DNA of 64,000 nt from Nitrospira sp. (GTDB lineage: Bacteria > Nitrospirota > Nitrospiria > Nitrospirales > Nitrospiraceae): the NCBI GenBank assembly GCA_029194665.1, contig JARFXO010000008.1:62001-126000 (forward strand). The letters run 5' to 3'. Position numbers and translations under genes: made by a program. Positions 34,966-43,642 of this stretch are shown one piece after another. How positions within the stretch are numbered: the first letter of the stretch is position 1; every line of letters starts with the position of its first letter. The notes below the pieces were generated by a model, which saw only the letters and a program-made list of their open reading frames with translations, was not told the origin of the DNA and ran no database searches.

Positions 34966-35960
34966 TTCTTCGTTCCTTCCGGCCCGGGCTTGGGAGGTGG
35001 CGGGATGAATCCATAATCGGCTAGCGTGCGCTTCTCGCCTTTAGGCTTAGCCGATGACGGGGTTTCCAGCCCATTCATCTCGGCGGCATCCACATAGTGG
35101 TAGGGAACCAATATCAGGTTGTTCGCACGGTCGATGCCGATATCAGCCGGAGCGGGGAGATACTCGGCGATGACTTGGAATCGATGATCTCGAGTCATGC
35201 GCCAAATCTTGCCTTTTGTGATGTCTGATACGTACATGTTCCCCCATCGATCAAAATCTACTCCGCTCAGGTTTTCAAAGCGACCGGTAAAAAACCCGTT
35301 CGATTCCAGTTCGGTCAATCGTCCGTCCGGAGTGATCTCAAGAATCTTCCCTTTTTGGAGGCTCACAACGATGAGATGATTCGTCCCGGGGTGAATCGCA
35401 ATTCCGGCTGGTCCTGCGAGCCGTTCATCATGGATCAAGAGGTCGATTCGATGATCGGCTGACGGATCAACCCGATAAATGGAGTTCGCCGCCTGATCCG
35501 AAACGTACAACAGACCGCCCGGCGCGGCCGCCACGTCGGTCAACGATACCGACGTAGGAGACGATCTGGAGAACGAGACAGTGGCGAAGAGTTTGCCTGA
35601 CGTCTTGTCGAAAGCTTTCAGTTGATCGAGATCCGCGATGTAAAGAAGCGGTCCTACCAAGGCCATCCCTTTCGGGGCATGCAGCAACACGTTTGCCACT
35701 CCACCTTGGATGAATTTCAGCTCGGTGACCTTTCCTTCGGCATTCAATTTTGTGATAAAGCCGTTGTTGTCTCTGGCTTCCGGCTCGCCATTGATGTTGG
35801 AAATGAAATATTCCTTCCCAGACTGGTCGCCGATGAAGCTATTGGGTGATCCCAAACCGATGATTTGCGCGGCTTCACCGGGGAACGTCAAGCCTAGGAT
35901 GAATGTAGTCGACAGTAGTAAGTGGTGATAGAACTTCACGAACAAAGGCGGGTTGTCCAA
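34962..35960 (-). CDS. exported NHL/SMP-30-like beta-propeller protein
   Basis: 332 residues. Signal peptide (LLLSTTFILGLTFPGEAA). Propeller-type repeats follow: GLLYVSDQAANSIYRVDP, LAGPAGIAIHPGTNHLIVVS, LSGVDFDRWGNMYVSDITKG and PADIGIDRANNLILVPYH, each of the kind G(I/V)..D..GN.(Y/L)V(S/A)D seen in NHL/SMP-30 proteins. The C-terminus is Pro-rich (FIPPPPKPGPEGTKK). No catalytic residues assigned. First gene of a two-gene unit with the Cys-rich protein. Confidence 0.72.
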   Translation of the reverse strand: MDNPPLFVKFYHHLLLSTTFILGLTFPGEAAQIIGLGSPNSFIGDQSGKEYFISNINGEPEARDNNGFITKLNAEGKVTELKFIQGGVANVLLHAPKGMALVGPLLYIADLDQLKAFDKTSGKLFATVSFSRSSPTSVSLTDVAAAPGGLLYVSDQAANSIYRVDPSADHRIDLLIHDERLAGPAGIAIHPGTNHLIVVSLQKGKILEITPDGRLTELESNGFFTGRFENLSGVDFDRWGNMYVSDITKGKIWRMTRDHRFQVIAEYLPAPADIGIDRANNLILVPYHYVDAAEMNGLETPSSAKPKGEKRTLADYGFIPPPPKPGPEGTKK

Positions 35961-36123
35961 GTTTTAGCCGAGTTTCATCGTACCGGAGCGGCTAAGAGAC
36001 TGTCAAGAAATGGCGATGAAGGTTGGAGGCAAGGAGTGCGATATGATGAAACGTTGACTTGCATAAAATTCCCCTGTTAAGTTGCGGCGGTTTGATCGGC
36101 AGAATAGTTACAGGGAGGGGATC

Positions 36124-36984
36124 GTGGCCGCACAATTGATTGATGGAAAAGGGCTCGCGCAACAGGTTCGCGATCGTCTGGCAAAAGAATCGGCGGAACT
36201 GTTCGCCAAGAAGGCGATGAAACCGGGCCTTGCGACCATTTTGGTCGGTGACGATCCCGCTTCGCATGTCTACGTTCGAAACAAGCAAAAGGCCTGCGAA
36301 TTAGCGGGGATCTACGTTGACGATCACAAACTGCCTGGGAGCACGACGCAGGCTGAACTGTTGGCGTTGATCGACAAAAAGAACAGCGATCCCAAAATCC
36401 ATGGAATCCTGGTTCAGCTCCCGCTGCCCAAACACATCGACAGCCAGGTGATCCTAGAAGCAGTTTCGCCACTGAAAGATGCGGATGGGTTTCATCCCTA
36501 CAACTTCGGCCGACTGGTGGAGGGACACCCGGTCTTCGAAGCCTGTACCCCTAAGGGTGTCATCAAGATGATCGAATCGACCGGGGTGACAATAGAAGGC
36601 AAGCGGACAGTTGTGCTGGGACGGAGCAATATTGTCGGGAAGCCGTTGGCGCTAATGCTGCTTCAACGGAATGCGACGATCACCATCTGTCATTCAAAAA
36701 CCAGAGACCTTCCCGCAGTTTGCCGTGAGGCGGAGTTGTTGCTCGTCGCAATCGGAAAGGCGAAGTTTGTGACGGCCGACATGGTGCGTGAAGGTGCGGT
36801 CGTTATTGATGTAGGGACCAACAAGACTCCCGAAGGCAAGCTGTGCGGCGACGTAGATTTTGACGCAGTCAGCCAAAAAGCCGGCTGGATCAGCCCTGTC
36901 CCCGGTGGGGTCGGCCCGATGACCATCGCGATGCTGCTGGAAAATACCGTGGAGTCGGCCAAGAGAGCTGCAGGGATGCTATGA
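36124..36984 (+). CDS. folD: bifunctional methylenetetrahydrofolate dehydrogenase/cyclohydrolase
   Basis: 286 residues. Interconverts 5,10-methylene-, methenyl- and 10-formyl-tetrahydrofolate. Visible: VGDDPASHVYVRNKQKACE with the catalytic Lys, HGILVQLPLPKHID, PLKDADGFHPYNFGRL, the Rossmann-type VLGRSNIVGKPLALML and PVPGGVGPMTIAML. GTG at 36124 is chosen because GGGAGGGG is directly upstream; a TTG at 36082 is in frame but unlikely. Heads a folD-metF-panB run that shares the folate C1 pool. Confidence 0.95.
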   Translation: MAAQLIDGKGLAQQVRDRLAKESAELFAKKAMKPGLATILVGDDPASHVYVRNKQKACELAGIYVDDHKLPGSTTQAELLALIDKKNSDPKIHGILVQLPLPKHIDSQVILEAVSPLKDADGFHPYNFGRLVEGHPVFEACTPKGVIKMIESTGVTIEGKRTVVLGRSNIVGKPLALMLLQRNATITICHSKTRDLPAVCREAELLLVAIGKAKFVTADMVREGAVVIDVGTNKTPEGKLCGDVDFDAVSQKAGWISPVPGGVGPMTIAMLLENTVESAKRAAGML

Positions 36985-36994
36985 GGAGCCATCC

Positions 36995-37882
36995 ATGAGT
37001 CGAGAGCCACAGCGCCTAATCGATGTCCTCAACCGAGGGACGTTTGCAGTCACGGTCGAGTATAACCCCCCCAAGGGCACCAACATCTCGTCCGTTCTTG
37101 AGAGTGCCAAACAGCTTGTCGGGCTGGTACACGGAGTGAATGTCACCGACAATACGGCCGCCGTGGTTCGGGCCGGATCACTTCCAGTCTGTCGTCTGTT
37201 GTATGAGTTGGGGCACGACCCCGTGATGCAGTTGACCTGCCGCGATCGCAATCGGATCGCCATGCAGTCGGATCTGATGGGCGCCCACATGCTGGGGATT
37301 CGAAATATTCTGTGTCTCACGGGCGATTATCCGACGGTCGGTGATCATAAGGAGGCCAAGCCGGTGTATGATCTCGATTCAGTCCAAGTCATGCAACTCG
37401 TGCAAGGATTGAACAACGGTCACGACATGGCTGGGCATAAGTTGGACGGTTCGACGGCATTTACGATCGGCGCCGCCGTCACACCGGAGGCCGACCCACT
37501 CGGGCCCATGCTGGCCAAGTTTGAAGTGAAGGTGAAGGCGGGCGCCCAATTCTTCCAAACCCAAGCGGTGTACCATCCTGAGCAGTTCGCGGGCTTCATG
37601 AAATCGGTCCAGCCCTATAAGGTCAAGGTTCTTGCCGGTATCCTTGTGCTGCGTAACCACAAGATGGCGGAATTCATGAACGCGCATATTCCGGGCATCT
37701 CGGTTCCAAGCGAGATGATCGATGAACTCAAAGCTGCCGGTGAGAAGGCAGAGGATGTCGGGGTGGAGATTGCCGTACGGACGATCCAGGCGGTCCGGCC
37801 GCATTGCGACGGCGTTCATATCATGGCGATCAAAGCCACGCATCGGTTGGCCGAGATCATCGCCAAAGCTGAATTGAACTGA
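36995..37882 (+). CDS. metF: methylenetetrahydrofolate reductase, short MetF form
   Basis: 295 residues. Reduces 5,10-methylene-THF to 5-methyl-THF for methionine synthesis. TIM-barrel FAD enzyme: FAVTVEYNPPKGTNI (Glu near the start), LTCRDRNRIAMQSDL, GIRNILCLTGDYP and FFQTQAVYHPEQF. It lacks the C-terminal extension; a free-standing MTHFR C-terminal domain lies at 40931-41179, suggesting a two-subunit enzyme like MetF-MetV of acetogens. Overlaps panB by one base. Confidence 0.92.
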   Translation: MSREPQRLIDVLNRGTFAVTVEYNPPKGTNISSVLESAKQLVGLVHGVNVTDNTAAVVRAGSLPVCRLLYELGHDPVMQLTCRDRNRIAMQSDLMGAHMLGIRNILCLTGDYPTVGDHKEAKPVYDLDSVQVMQLVQGLNNGHDMAGHKLDGSTAFTIGAAVTPEADPLGPMLAKFEVKVKAGAQFFQTQAVYHPEQFAGFMKSVQPYKVKVLAGILVLRNHKMAEFMNAHIPGISVPSEMIDELKAAGEKAEDVGVEIAVRTIQAVRPHCDGVHIMAIKATHRLAEIIAKAELN

Positions 37883-38670
37883 TGACGATCCTCGATTTCC
37901 AGCAGCTCAAACGAGAGAGGAAAAAACTCGCCGTCGTGACGGCCTACGACGCGCTGTTCGCGCGCATCGTAGAGCAAGCGGGCATACGGGTGGTTCTGGT
38001 CGGGGATTCGCTGGGTATGGTCGTGCAGGGGAAACCCAATACGCTTACGGTGACGATGGACGACATGCTCTACCACACCAAGCTGGTCGCAGGCGTGGTG
38101 CAGCGAGCGCTGGTGATTGCGGACATGCCGTTTATGTCCTATCAGACCAGCACAGAGGAGGCCCTGCGCAATGCGGGCCGATTGCTGCAAGCAGGCGCCG
38201 CTGCGGTGAAGCTGGAGGGGGGTGCTGTGATGGCAGATCGAATCAAAGCCATGACGAGCGTTGGCATTCCTGTCATGGGCCACCTGGGGATGACACCGCA
38301 ATCAGTCTATGCATTGGGCGGATACAAAGTCCAAGGTAAAGCCGACGCTCACGCCTCCCGGCTTTTGGAAGATGCAAAGGCTCTTGAAGCAGCCGGCGCA
38401 TTCGCGCTGGTACTGGAAGCGGTGCCTGCCGATCTAGCCAAAAAGGTTACTCAAGCCCTTTTGATCTCCACCATTGGTATTGGAGCAGGCCCTTATTGCG
38501 ATGGCCAAGTGCTGGTGCTCTATGATCTCCTTGGGCTCTTCGATACTTTCATCCCGAAATTCGTCAAGACCTACGCTCATCTCAAAGCCGACACGCTCCA
38601 AGCCCTGACTCGTTATAAAGAAGAAGTGGAACAGGGGAAATTCCCTTCGGATTCTGAGAGTTACCACTAG
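37882..38670 (+). CDS. panB: 3-methyl-2-oxobutanoate hydroxymethyltransferase
   Basis: 262 residues. First committed step of pantothenate (coenzyme A) synthesis, using 5,10-methylene-THF, which explains its place after folD and metF. Motifs: VTAYDALFARIVEQAGI, VLVGDSLGMVVQG, MPFMSYQ, GGAVMADRIKAM, GHLGMTPQSVYALGGYKVQG and LEAVPADLAK. The ATG overlaps the metF stop. Confidence 0.96.
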   Translation: MTILDFQQLKRERKKLAVVTAYDALFARIVEQAGIRVVLVGDSLGMVVQGKPNTLTVTMDDMLYHTKLVAGVVQRALVIADMPFMSYQTSTEEALRNAGRLLQAGAAAVKLEGGAVMADRIKAMTSVGIPVMGHLGMTPQSVYALGGYKVQGKADAHASRLLEDAKALEAAGAFALVLEAVPADLAKKVTQALLISTIGIGAGPYCDGQVLVLYDLLGLFDTFIPKFVKTYAHLKADTLQALTRYKEEVEQGKFPSDSESYH

Positions 38671-38828
38671 ATCACCCACATAGCTTCTCCTGCCCTCCCG
38701 CACCCAAGGGTTTCATGTTTCTGCGTGGTGCCAAGACCTATCTCCTATTCAAAAGAGGGGGAGGACAGGGCTGAGTCCGTTTGATAGGGTCCGACCATAC
38801 GATTTACATCGGCGAATGGACAGGCTTG

Positions 38829-39605
38829 ATGGACTGGATTCAATGGTTGCTGAGCCGGGAGCTCCAGCAGTTTGTCTTCGCCCATGATCTCTTCATTCCT
38901 CTTTTGTTTACGGCGAGGGTGATCTTCGTCACAGCGCTGGAATGGATGACACCGGCGAGAAAGGTGCCCTATCGGTCCATCTTCCTCATGGACATCGTGG
39001 GGGCCACGCTGGTCGGGTATCTGCTGCTCCCTGTCGCCTTGGTTGTGAGCGAACGGATCGTGATTCGGCCGCAGTTGCCGGAATTTGTCTCGGCCCTTCC
39101 GACTGCGACGGCTTTTGCCCTCTACTATGTGGTTGGAGACTTTGGCGCCTACTGGGTACATCGATTTCTGCACCTGAGCCCGTTTTGGCGCATCCATAAG
39201 TGGCACCATTCTCCGAGGCACATGTACTGGCTGGCCGGGTACCGAGCCTCGCTCCCGCAACAGGTATTGTTCAACTTGCCCTGGATGACGGCATTTTCGG
39301 TTTTCGGCCATGCTCCATGGTGGGTGTATTGGGTGGTCTTGTCTTCCCACATGTTGTTGAACGATTGGATGCACATGAACGTCACCTGGCGATCGAATTG
39401 GCTAGAATGGATCGTTGTGACGCCGCGGTATCACCATGTCCATCACAGTGAGAACCTGGCACATGCCAATGTGAATTTTGGAGTGACGTTCTCGGTTTGG
39501 GACCGGCTGTTCGGAACCTATGTCGATCCGGAGGAACTCAAGGCGTCGATTACCTTCGGGATCGGTGAGCAGGTTCCCCTGGCGCGTCTGGTCGCAGGGG
39601 TCTGA
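38829..39605 (+). CDS. sterol desaturase/fatty acid hydroxylase family membrane protein (copy 2)
   Basis: 258 residues. Same family as the gene at 8549-9292. Histidine motifs HRFLH, HKWHHSP and HHVHHSE, with NDWMHMN between. The C-terminal part is closely similar to copy 1, sharing NxWMHMNVTW and VWDRLFGTYVDPE; N-terminal membrane segments differ. Start uncertain: the ATG at 38829 is preferred over a TTG at 38781, but neither has a strong ribosome site. Substrate unknown. Confidence 0.8.
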   Translation: MDWIQWLLSRELQQFVFAHDLFIPLLFTARVIFVTALEWMTPARKVPYRSIFLMDIVGATLVGYLLLPVALVVSERIVIRPQLPEFVSALPTATAFALYYVVGDFGAYWVHRFLHLSPFWRIHKWHHSPRHMYWLAGYRASLPQQVLFNLPWMTAFSVFGHAPWWVYWVVLSSHMLLNDWMHMNVTWRSNWLEWIVVTPRYHHVHHSENLAHANVNFGVTFSVWDRLFGTYVDPEELKASITFGIGEQVPLARLVAGV

Positions 39606-39617
39606 ACTGGGTGTGCG

Positions 39618-40424
39618 TCAACGTCGTGTCTGCCCGTCAACCTGAAACACCGACCGATCTTCCAATCGCACCGCTGTCAGTTGTCGTCCCCACACGCAGC
39701 CGCTATCGATGGCCAGCAGATTAGGCTCCAGGTGTAGGCCGAGTGCAGCCCAATGGCCGGTAATGATGGTCGTATCCGCACTGCGGCGAGCGGGGAGACG
39801 GAACCAAGGGAAATAGCCTGGCGGTGCCTTTTCCGGCGGACCGGAAAAGTTCGAGGTGTCGCCGGTCGGTGTACAGGTGCGAAGTCGCGTTAGTACATGG
39901 GCAACGGTGACCAACCGTGACACGCCAGTAAGGTTGGGGCTCCACGTGACCGCCGGCTCATGGAAGAGTGATCGCAAGAACGATTGGAAGCCCTCACCGC
40001 GCAGGGCGGTCTCGACATCGCCGGCCAATTGATCGGCATCTTGCGTTGTCCATTGAGGGAGTAGCCCCGCATGGATCATGAAGAACGACCCCTCCTGGTG
40101 ATGCAAGGGCTGGTGTCGGAGCCAGTCGATCAAGTCCAGCCGGTCGTCGGCTTTCAATACGTCGCCTATCGTATCCTTGGGTCGAAGTGCCACCACCCCT
40201 TCCGAGACTGCAAGAAGAAAGATGTCGTGGTTGCCGAGCACCACACGTGCGGATGGTCCGAGCGAACGGATGTAACGAAGCACACCAAGTGAATCGGGTC
40301 CGCGATTGACGAGATCGCCGACGAACCAAAGACGGTCGCAGCTCGGATCAAATTGGATAAGGTCGAGAAGCCGTTGCAAGGCGTCATGGCATCCCTGCAC
40401 ATCGCCGATCGCATAGGTCGCCAT
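39618..40424 (-). CDS. apaH: symmetrical bis(5'-nucleosyl)-tetraphosphatase
   Basis: 268 residues. Hydrolyses Ap4A to two ADP. Metallophosphoesterase motifs: YAIGDVQGCHDAL (GDxxG), LWFVGDLVNRGPDS (GDxxNRG), VLGNHDIFLLA (GNHD) and a C-terminal HWAALGLH/IDSGCVWG region typical of ApaH. Overlaps nothing; convergent with the hydroxylase gene. Confidence 0.93.
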   Translation of the reverse strand: MATYAIGDVQGCHDALQRLLDLIQFDPSCDRLWFVGDLVNRGPDSLGVLRYIRSLGPSARVVLGNHDIFLLAVSEGVVALRPKDTIGDVLKADDRLDLIDWLRHQPLHHQEGSFFMIHAGLLPQWTTQDADQLAGDVETALRGEGFQSFLRSLFHEPAVTWSPNLTGVSRLVTVAHVLTRLRTCTPTGDTSNFSGPPEKAPPGYFPWFRLPARRSADTTIITGHWAALGLHLEPNLLAIDSGCVWGRQLTAVRLEDRSVFQVDGQTRR

Positions 40425-40501
40425 GCTTACCGTGAGCTAAATCGATACAAAGAGGCCATATCCAAGGACCTTCGAGTCCCGACTGGTGTGCTGTTGTTCA
40501 G

Positions 40502-40903
40502 TTAAGGAAACTTGGCTTCGATCTTACTGGAAAGCCCGCCGCGCGCCGTGAAGGTGCCGGTGACCTTTGCCCATACGGGATGGCAGGCTTTAACAATATC
40601 GTGAAGGATTTTGTTGACGGCATTTTCATAGAAGATGCCGAGATTGCGGTAGGCGTGGATGTACATTTTAAGCGCTTTCAGCTCAAGACATTCTTTATCA
40701 GGCATATAATGCAATGTAATGGTTCCGAAGTCCGGCAAGTTGGTTTTAGGACAAATCGCCGTATACTCAGGGATCTCAATCGTAATTTCATACCCCTTAT
40801 ATTGATTCGGGAAGGTCTCGATGTCAGGAAGCGTGGCGCTGATTCCGCTCTTTGCATGCCGCTCGTTGTAACCCAATTTCGTGGTCTTTTGCTTGCCCCT
40901 CAT
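40502..40903 (-). CDS. queF: NADPH-dependent 7-cyano-7-deazaguanine (preQ0) reductase
   Basis: 133 residues, the short single-domain (YkvM-type) form. Reduces preQ0 to preQ1 in queuosine synthesis. Signature TAICPKTNLPDFG contains the catalytic Cys and Asp, followed by LELKALKMYIHAYRNLGIF and FENAV-like helix (YENAVNKI). ATG at 40903 is chosen because GGGGAG is 3 nt upstream. No preQ1 riboswitch is possible right upstream, as another gene is there. Confidence 0.95.
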   Translation of the reverse strand: MRGKQKTTKLGYNERHAKSGISATLPDIETFPNQYKGYEITIEIPEYTAICPKTNLPDFGTITLHYMPDKECLELKALKMYIHAYRNLGIFYENAVNKILHDIVKACHPVWAKVTGTFTARGGLSSKIEAKFP

Positions 40904-40930
40904 TTTCTCCCCTTCTCCACGCTGGCCCAT

Positions 40931-41179
40931 TCATAGTTGCTTCATCCATTCTGTTTGGCCGATTTTCTCCAGTTCTATATAAAGTGAGACCCATGGACAT
41001 TTCATCTCGGGGTAGACCTCGCACAGCCCACCTTTGCGAACCCCTCCGCAAGGACCGTGCGCCATGAATTTCGGACATTCGGCTTTGACGGAATCGTCCG
41101 GAATCGGCGGACGTTTATGAACTCCGCCGACATGGAAACCGGCATCATCTTCACCCGGGATGAGAACGCGTAGTGGCAT
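40931..41179 (-). CDS. free-standing methylenetetrahydrofolate reductase C-terminal domain
   Basis: 82 residues. Strongly resembles the MTHFR_C domain: AECPKFMAHGPCGGVRKGGL, then CEVYPEMKCPW, with four Cys that could bind zinc. In acetogens the MetV protein carrying this domain pairs with MetF. Here it lies 3 kb from metF, on the other strand and directly upstream of queF. ATG at 41179 preferred; a TTG at 41215 would add 12 residues. Confidence 0.75.
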   Translation of the reverse strand: MPLRVLIPGEDDAGFHVGGVHKRPPIPDDSVKAECPKFMAHGPCGGVRKGGLCEVYPEMKCPWVSLYIELEKIGQTEWMKQL

Positions 41180-41646
41180 GCTGTGCAGTGTAAACGGAAT
41201 GTGATAGATCGGCAATGTCTAAACGTGAATTGTTAAAAAGTTCGGAGCTGCCTGCTCTTGTGGTTTACTCGTTTTGGTCGTTGGGGCGAATGACCTACCC
41301 CGCCGACTGAAACTAGGTCTTCTTTTGGATACCTTAGGCCCTCTTAGAAGTTGCTTTGATTTTCACGACGTTATACTATTGCAGAAAATATCGTCGAAAA
41401 TTCATGGCGGGGACTGTTGATGAGACTGTTGATGAATAGAGACGAGAAAGAGTCGAGAAAAGGTTGAGCAAAGATTGACAGTCTTTTTTCGGCTTTGCTA
41501 GTATGCGCAATGCTTGGTGAGTGTAAAGTAGTGGTCTGATTGTCAAATCCTCAAGTCCTCAAGTTTTCTTCGATGCATGTGGAAGCGGTGTGAAGAAGAA
41601 GATGAGCAGCGGCTGACCGTTGCCAACGATATAAGGGAGGTGCCTG
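41180..41646. other. divergent regulatory region
   Basis: About 470 bp between the MTHFR_C gene and the oxidoreductase operon. Apart from the promoter at 41475-41504 no gene or clear operator was seen. The A/T content rises between 41340 and 41480, as is usual at a strong promoter. Confidence 0.5.
41475..41504 (+). promoter_or_regulatory. strong promoter of the 2-oxoacid:ferredoxin oxidoreductase operon
   Basis: A perfect TTGACA (41475-41480), 18 nt, then TAGTAT (41499-41504). It leaves a 5' leader of about 135 nt before the first gene. Confidence 0.65.
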
Positions 41647-42549
41647 ATGAGTCTTGATTATGTCAAGTTTTCCAATGGATTTGAGAAGTTTATGCCGAAG
41701 GAATATCGGGACATGGTGGAACATGGACCTTTTGGAAAGAAGGTCACTGTTTCACAAATGGGGAGTTTCAAAGAAGTGTTGGAAGAACACCCCATGTGTG
41801 CCGGCTGTGCCATGACGCTTTTTATCCGGCTCGCCATGATCGCATTTCCCAACCCCGAAGACACCATTACTGTCGGGACTGCTGGTTGCGGCCGTCTGGC
41901 CATCTCTCAGGCGGCGATTCCCTTTGTCTACGGCAACTACGGTGATCAAAACGGAGTGGCGAGCGGCCTGTCCCGCGGCCTCCGTCTTCGTTTCGGCGAC
42001 AAGCCGAAGGATGTGGTTGTGATGGCCGGCGACGGTGGTACGGCGGACATCGGCTTCCAGCAGGTCCTTCACTCCTGGTTCCGCAAAGAGCGGTTCACGA
42101 CGATCATGTTGGACAACGAAGTCTATGGGAATACCGGTGGTCAGGAGAGCGGCATGACCAACCGCGGCGCCGTGCTGAAGATGGCACCGCTCGGCAAGAA
42201 GTTTGAGAAGATGGATATGCTGCAGATGGCGAAGGTTGCCGGCTGCGCCTATGTCGCCACGGTGGTGCCGAACAATCCGCGCCGTGTGGAAAGCGTGATC
42301 AAGAAAGCGGTGTTGATTGCGCGCGAAGTTGGATCGACCTACATTCAAGCCTACACGTCCTGCAACATCGAGTACGCCATTCCGACCGACAAGGTCATGG
42401 AAGATGCGAAGACGGTCGAGAATGATCGGTATCAGTTCACGGAATATGTCAGCGACGAAGCGAAGCAATACCTCACTGAGCGTTACGGCTACAAAGAATT
42501 CCTTGCCAAGCCGGCTGCTCCAGCCGCCGCGATTCCCGGCAAAGCTTAG
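41647..42549 (+). CDS. 2-oxoacid:ferredoxin oxidoreductase beta subunit
   Basis: 300 residues. TPP-binding subunit that carboxylates or decarboxylates a 2-oxoacid (pyruvate or 2-oxoglutarate). CAGC (residues 51-54) and Cys81 in TAGCGRLA are positioned to bind a 4Fe-4S cluster. The TPP motif runs from GDGGTADIG (about 128-136) to NEVYGN (157-162). GGGAGG precedes the ATG. First gene of a five-gene operon, with a clear promoter upstream. In an rTCA organism it works in the CO2-fixing direction; which 2-oxoacid is used cannot be told from sequence alone. Confidence 0.93.
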   Translation: MSLDYVKFSNGFEKFMPKEYRDMVEHGPFGKKVTVSQMGSFKEVLEEHPMCAGCAMTLFIRLAMIAFPNPEDTITVGTAGCGRLAISQAAIPFVYGNYGDQNGVASGLSRGLRLRFGDKPKDVVVMAGDGGTADIGFQQVLHSWFRKERFTTIMLDNEVYGNTGGQESGMTNRGAVLKMAPLGKKFEKMDMLQMAKVAGCAYVATVVPNNPRRVESVIKKAVLIAREVGSTYIQAYTSCNIEYAIPTDKVMEDAKTVENDRYQFTEYVSDEAKQYLTERYGYKEFLAKPAAPAAAIPGKA

Positions 42550-42570
42550 GCGTTCACGAGGAGGTCCATC

Positions 42571-43287
42571 ATGGCGAAAAGATTCAATATTCGGATGGCA
42601 GGCGTCGGAGGGCAGGGAGTCGTCACCGGCTCGCATATTCTCAGTACCGCCGTGATCAATGCAGGCGGCGAGAGCACCATCGTGCCGTTCTATGGGTCGG
42701 AAAAGCGGATGGCGCCGGTCGAAAGCTATGTTCGGGTATCGGACGAGCCGATTTACGAAATCGGTGAAATCACGTTTCCGCACATCATCATCATCTTCCA
42801 TCCGCAGGTCATCACCCATGGCAAGTCCTATACGATGCCGTTCTATTTCGGCCTGAAAGAAGATGGAGTGGCGTTGATCAACAACGACGGGCCGATGAAT
42901 CTTCATAGAGATCAGGCGGCTGAGCTCAAAGAACGTCGCGCGAAGCTCTATTACTTCCCAGCGACGAAGATCTCGCTGGAGGTCGCGGGCATGGACCTCG
43001 CCACCAACATGGCGCTGATGGGCTGCATCGGCGCGATTACAGGGCTGACGAGCATGGCGGGGTTGGACCAGGCCGTCAAGGACCGGTTCCTCGGGAAAGG
43101 TTTTGTGGTATCCGGCGGTACTGCCGCCCTCGACAGTGTCGTCGAACGGAAGTTCAAGAAGAAACAGGAGCTGATCGATAAGAACGTCGCCGTCATGCGG
43201 GCTGGATGGAACTATGCTGTCGACCATGGCTGGGCCGCGGCCGATGTCAAGCGCGCTGAAGAGCCGGTGGCGGTGGCCACTGCATAA
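42571..43287 (+). CDS. 2-oxoacid:ferredoxin oxidoreductase gamma subunit
   Basis: 238 residues. The CoA-related gamma domain of these enzymes. Visible: RMAGVGGQGVVTGSHILSTA, VPFYGSEKRMAPVESYVRVS and EITFPHIIIIF. A strong GAGGAGG-type site (GAGGAGGTCC) precedes the ATG. Second gene of the operon. Confidence 0.92.
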   Translation: MAKRFNIRMAGVGGQGVVTGSHILSTAVINAGGESTIVPFYGSEKRMAPVESYVRVSDEPIYEIGEITFPHIIIIFHPQVITHGKSYTMPFYFGLKEDGVALINNDGPMNLHRDQAAELKERRAKLYYFPATKISLEVAGMDLATNMALMGCIGAITGLTSMAGLDQAVKDRFLGKGFVVSGGTAALDSVVERKFKKKQELIDKNVAVMRAGWNYAVDHGWAAADVKRAEEPVAVATA

Positions 43288-43296
43288 AGGAGCACC

Positions 43297-43620
43297 ATGT
43301 ACCTTGTAGCCGATATCAGCGTTGAAATCTGTGCCTCGAAGAGCTGCAAGCTCTGCACGCAATATTGCCCGGAGGCCAATACTATCCAGTACAGCGAGGA
43401 GATGGGCAAGGATCAAGGATTCAAGTACGGTTCGGCCTACGTAGCGGTGGATCGCTGCAAGGGCTGTGCGCAATGTGTGTGGGTCTGCGACAACATGGCC
43501 AAGAACTACGCGATCAAGATGATCATGATCGATCAATTGCCGAAGGCGGCGTTGACGGACAATATTACATACGGCGAAAAGAGCACAACGGCCGTCTTGG
43601 CTAGTCCGGTCGTTGGATAA
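43297..43620 (+). CDS. 2-oxoacid:ferredoxin oxidoreductase delta subunit, 2[4Fe-4S] ferredoxin-like
   Basis: 107 residues. Passes electrons between the TPP centre and external ferredoxin. Two cysteine sets: CASKSCKLCTQYC (C-x4-C-x2-C-x3-C) and CKGCAQCVWVC (C-x2-C-x2-C-x3-C). Nine bases after the gamma gene. Confidence 0.92.
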   Translation: MYLVADISVEICASKSCKLCTQYCPEANTIQYSEEMGKDQGFKYGSAYVAVDRCKGCAQCVWVCDNMAKNYAIKMIMIDQLPKAALTDNITYGEKSTTAVLASPVVG

Positions 43621-43642
43621 GACCTGAGGAAGGGGGAAGGGC

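Noticed and set aside
40904-41215. preQ1 riboswitch for queF
   Set aside because: The sequence upstream of queF is the coding region of the MTHFR_C gene.
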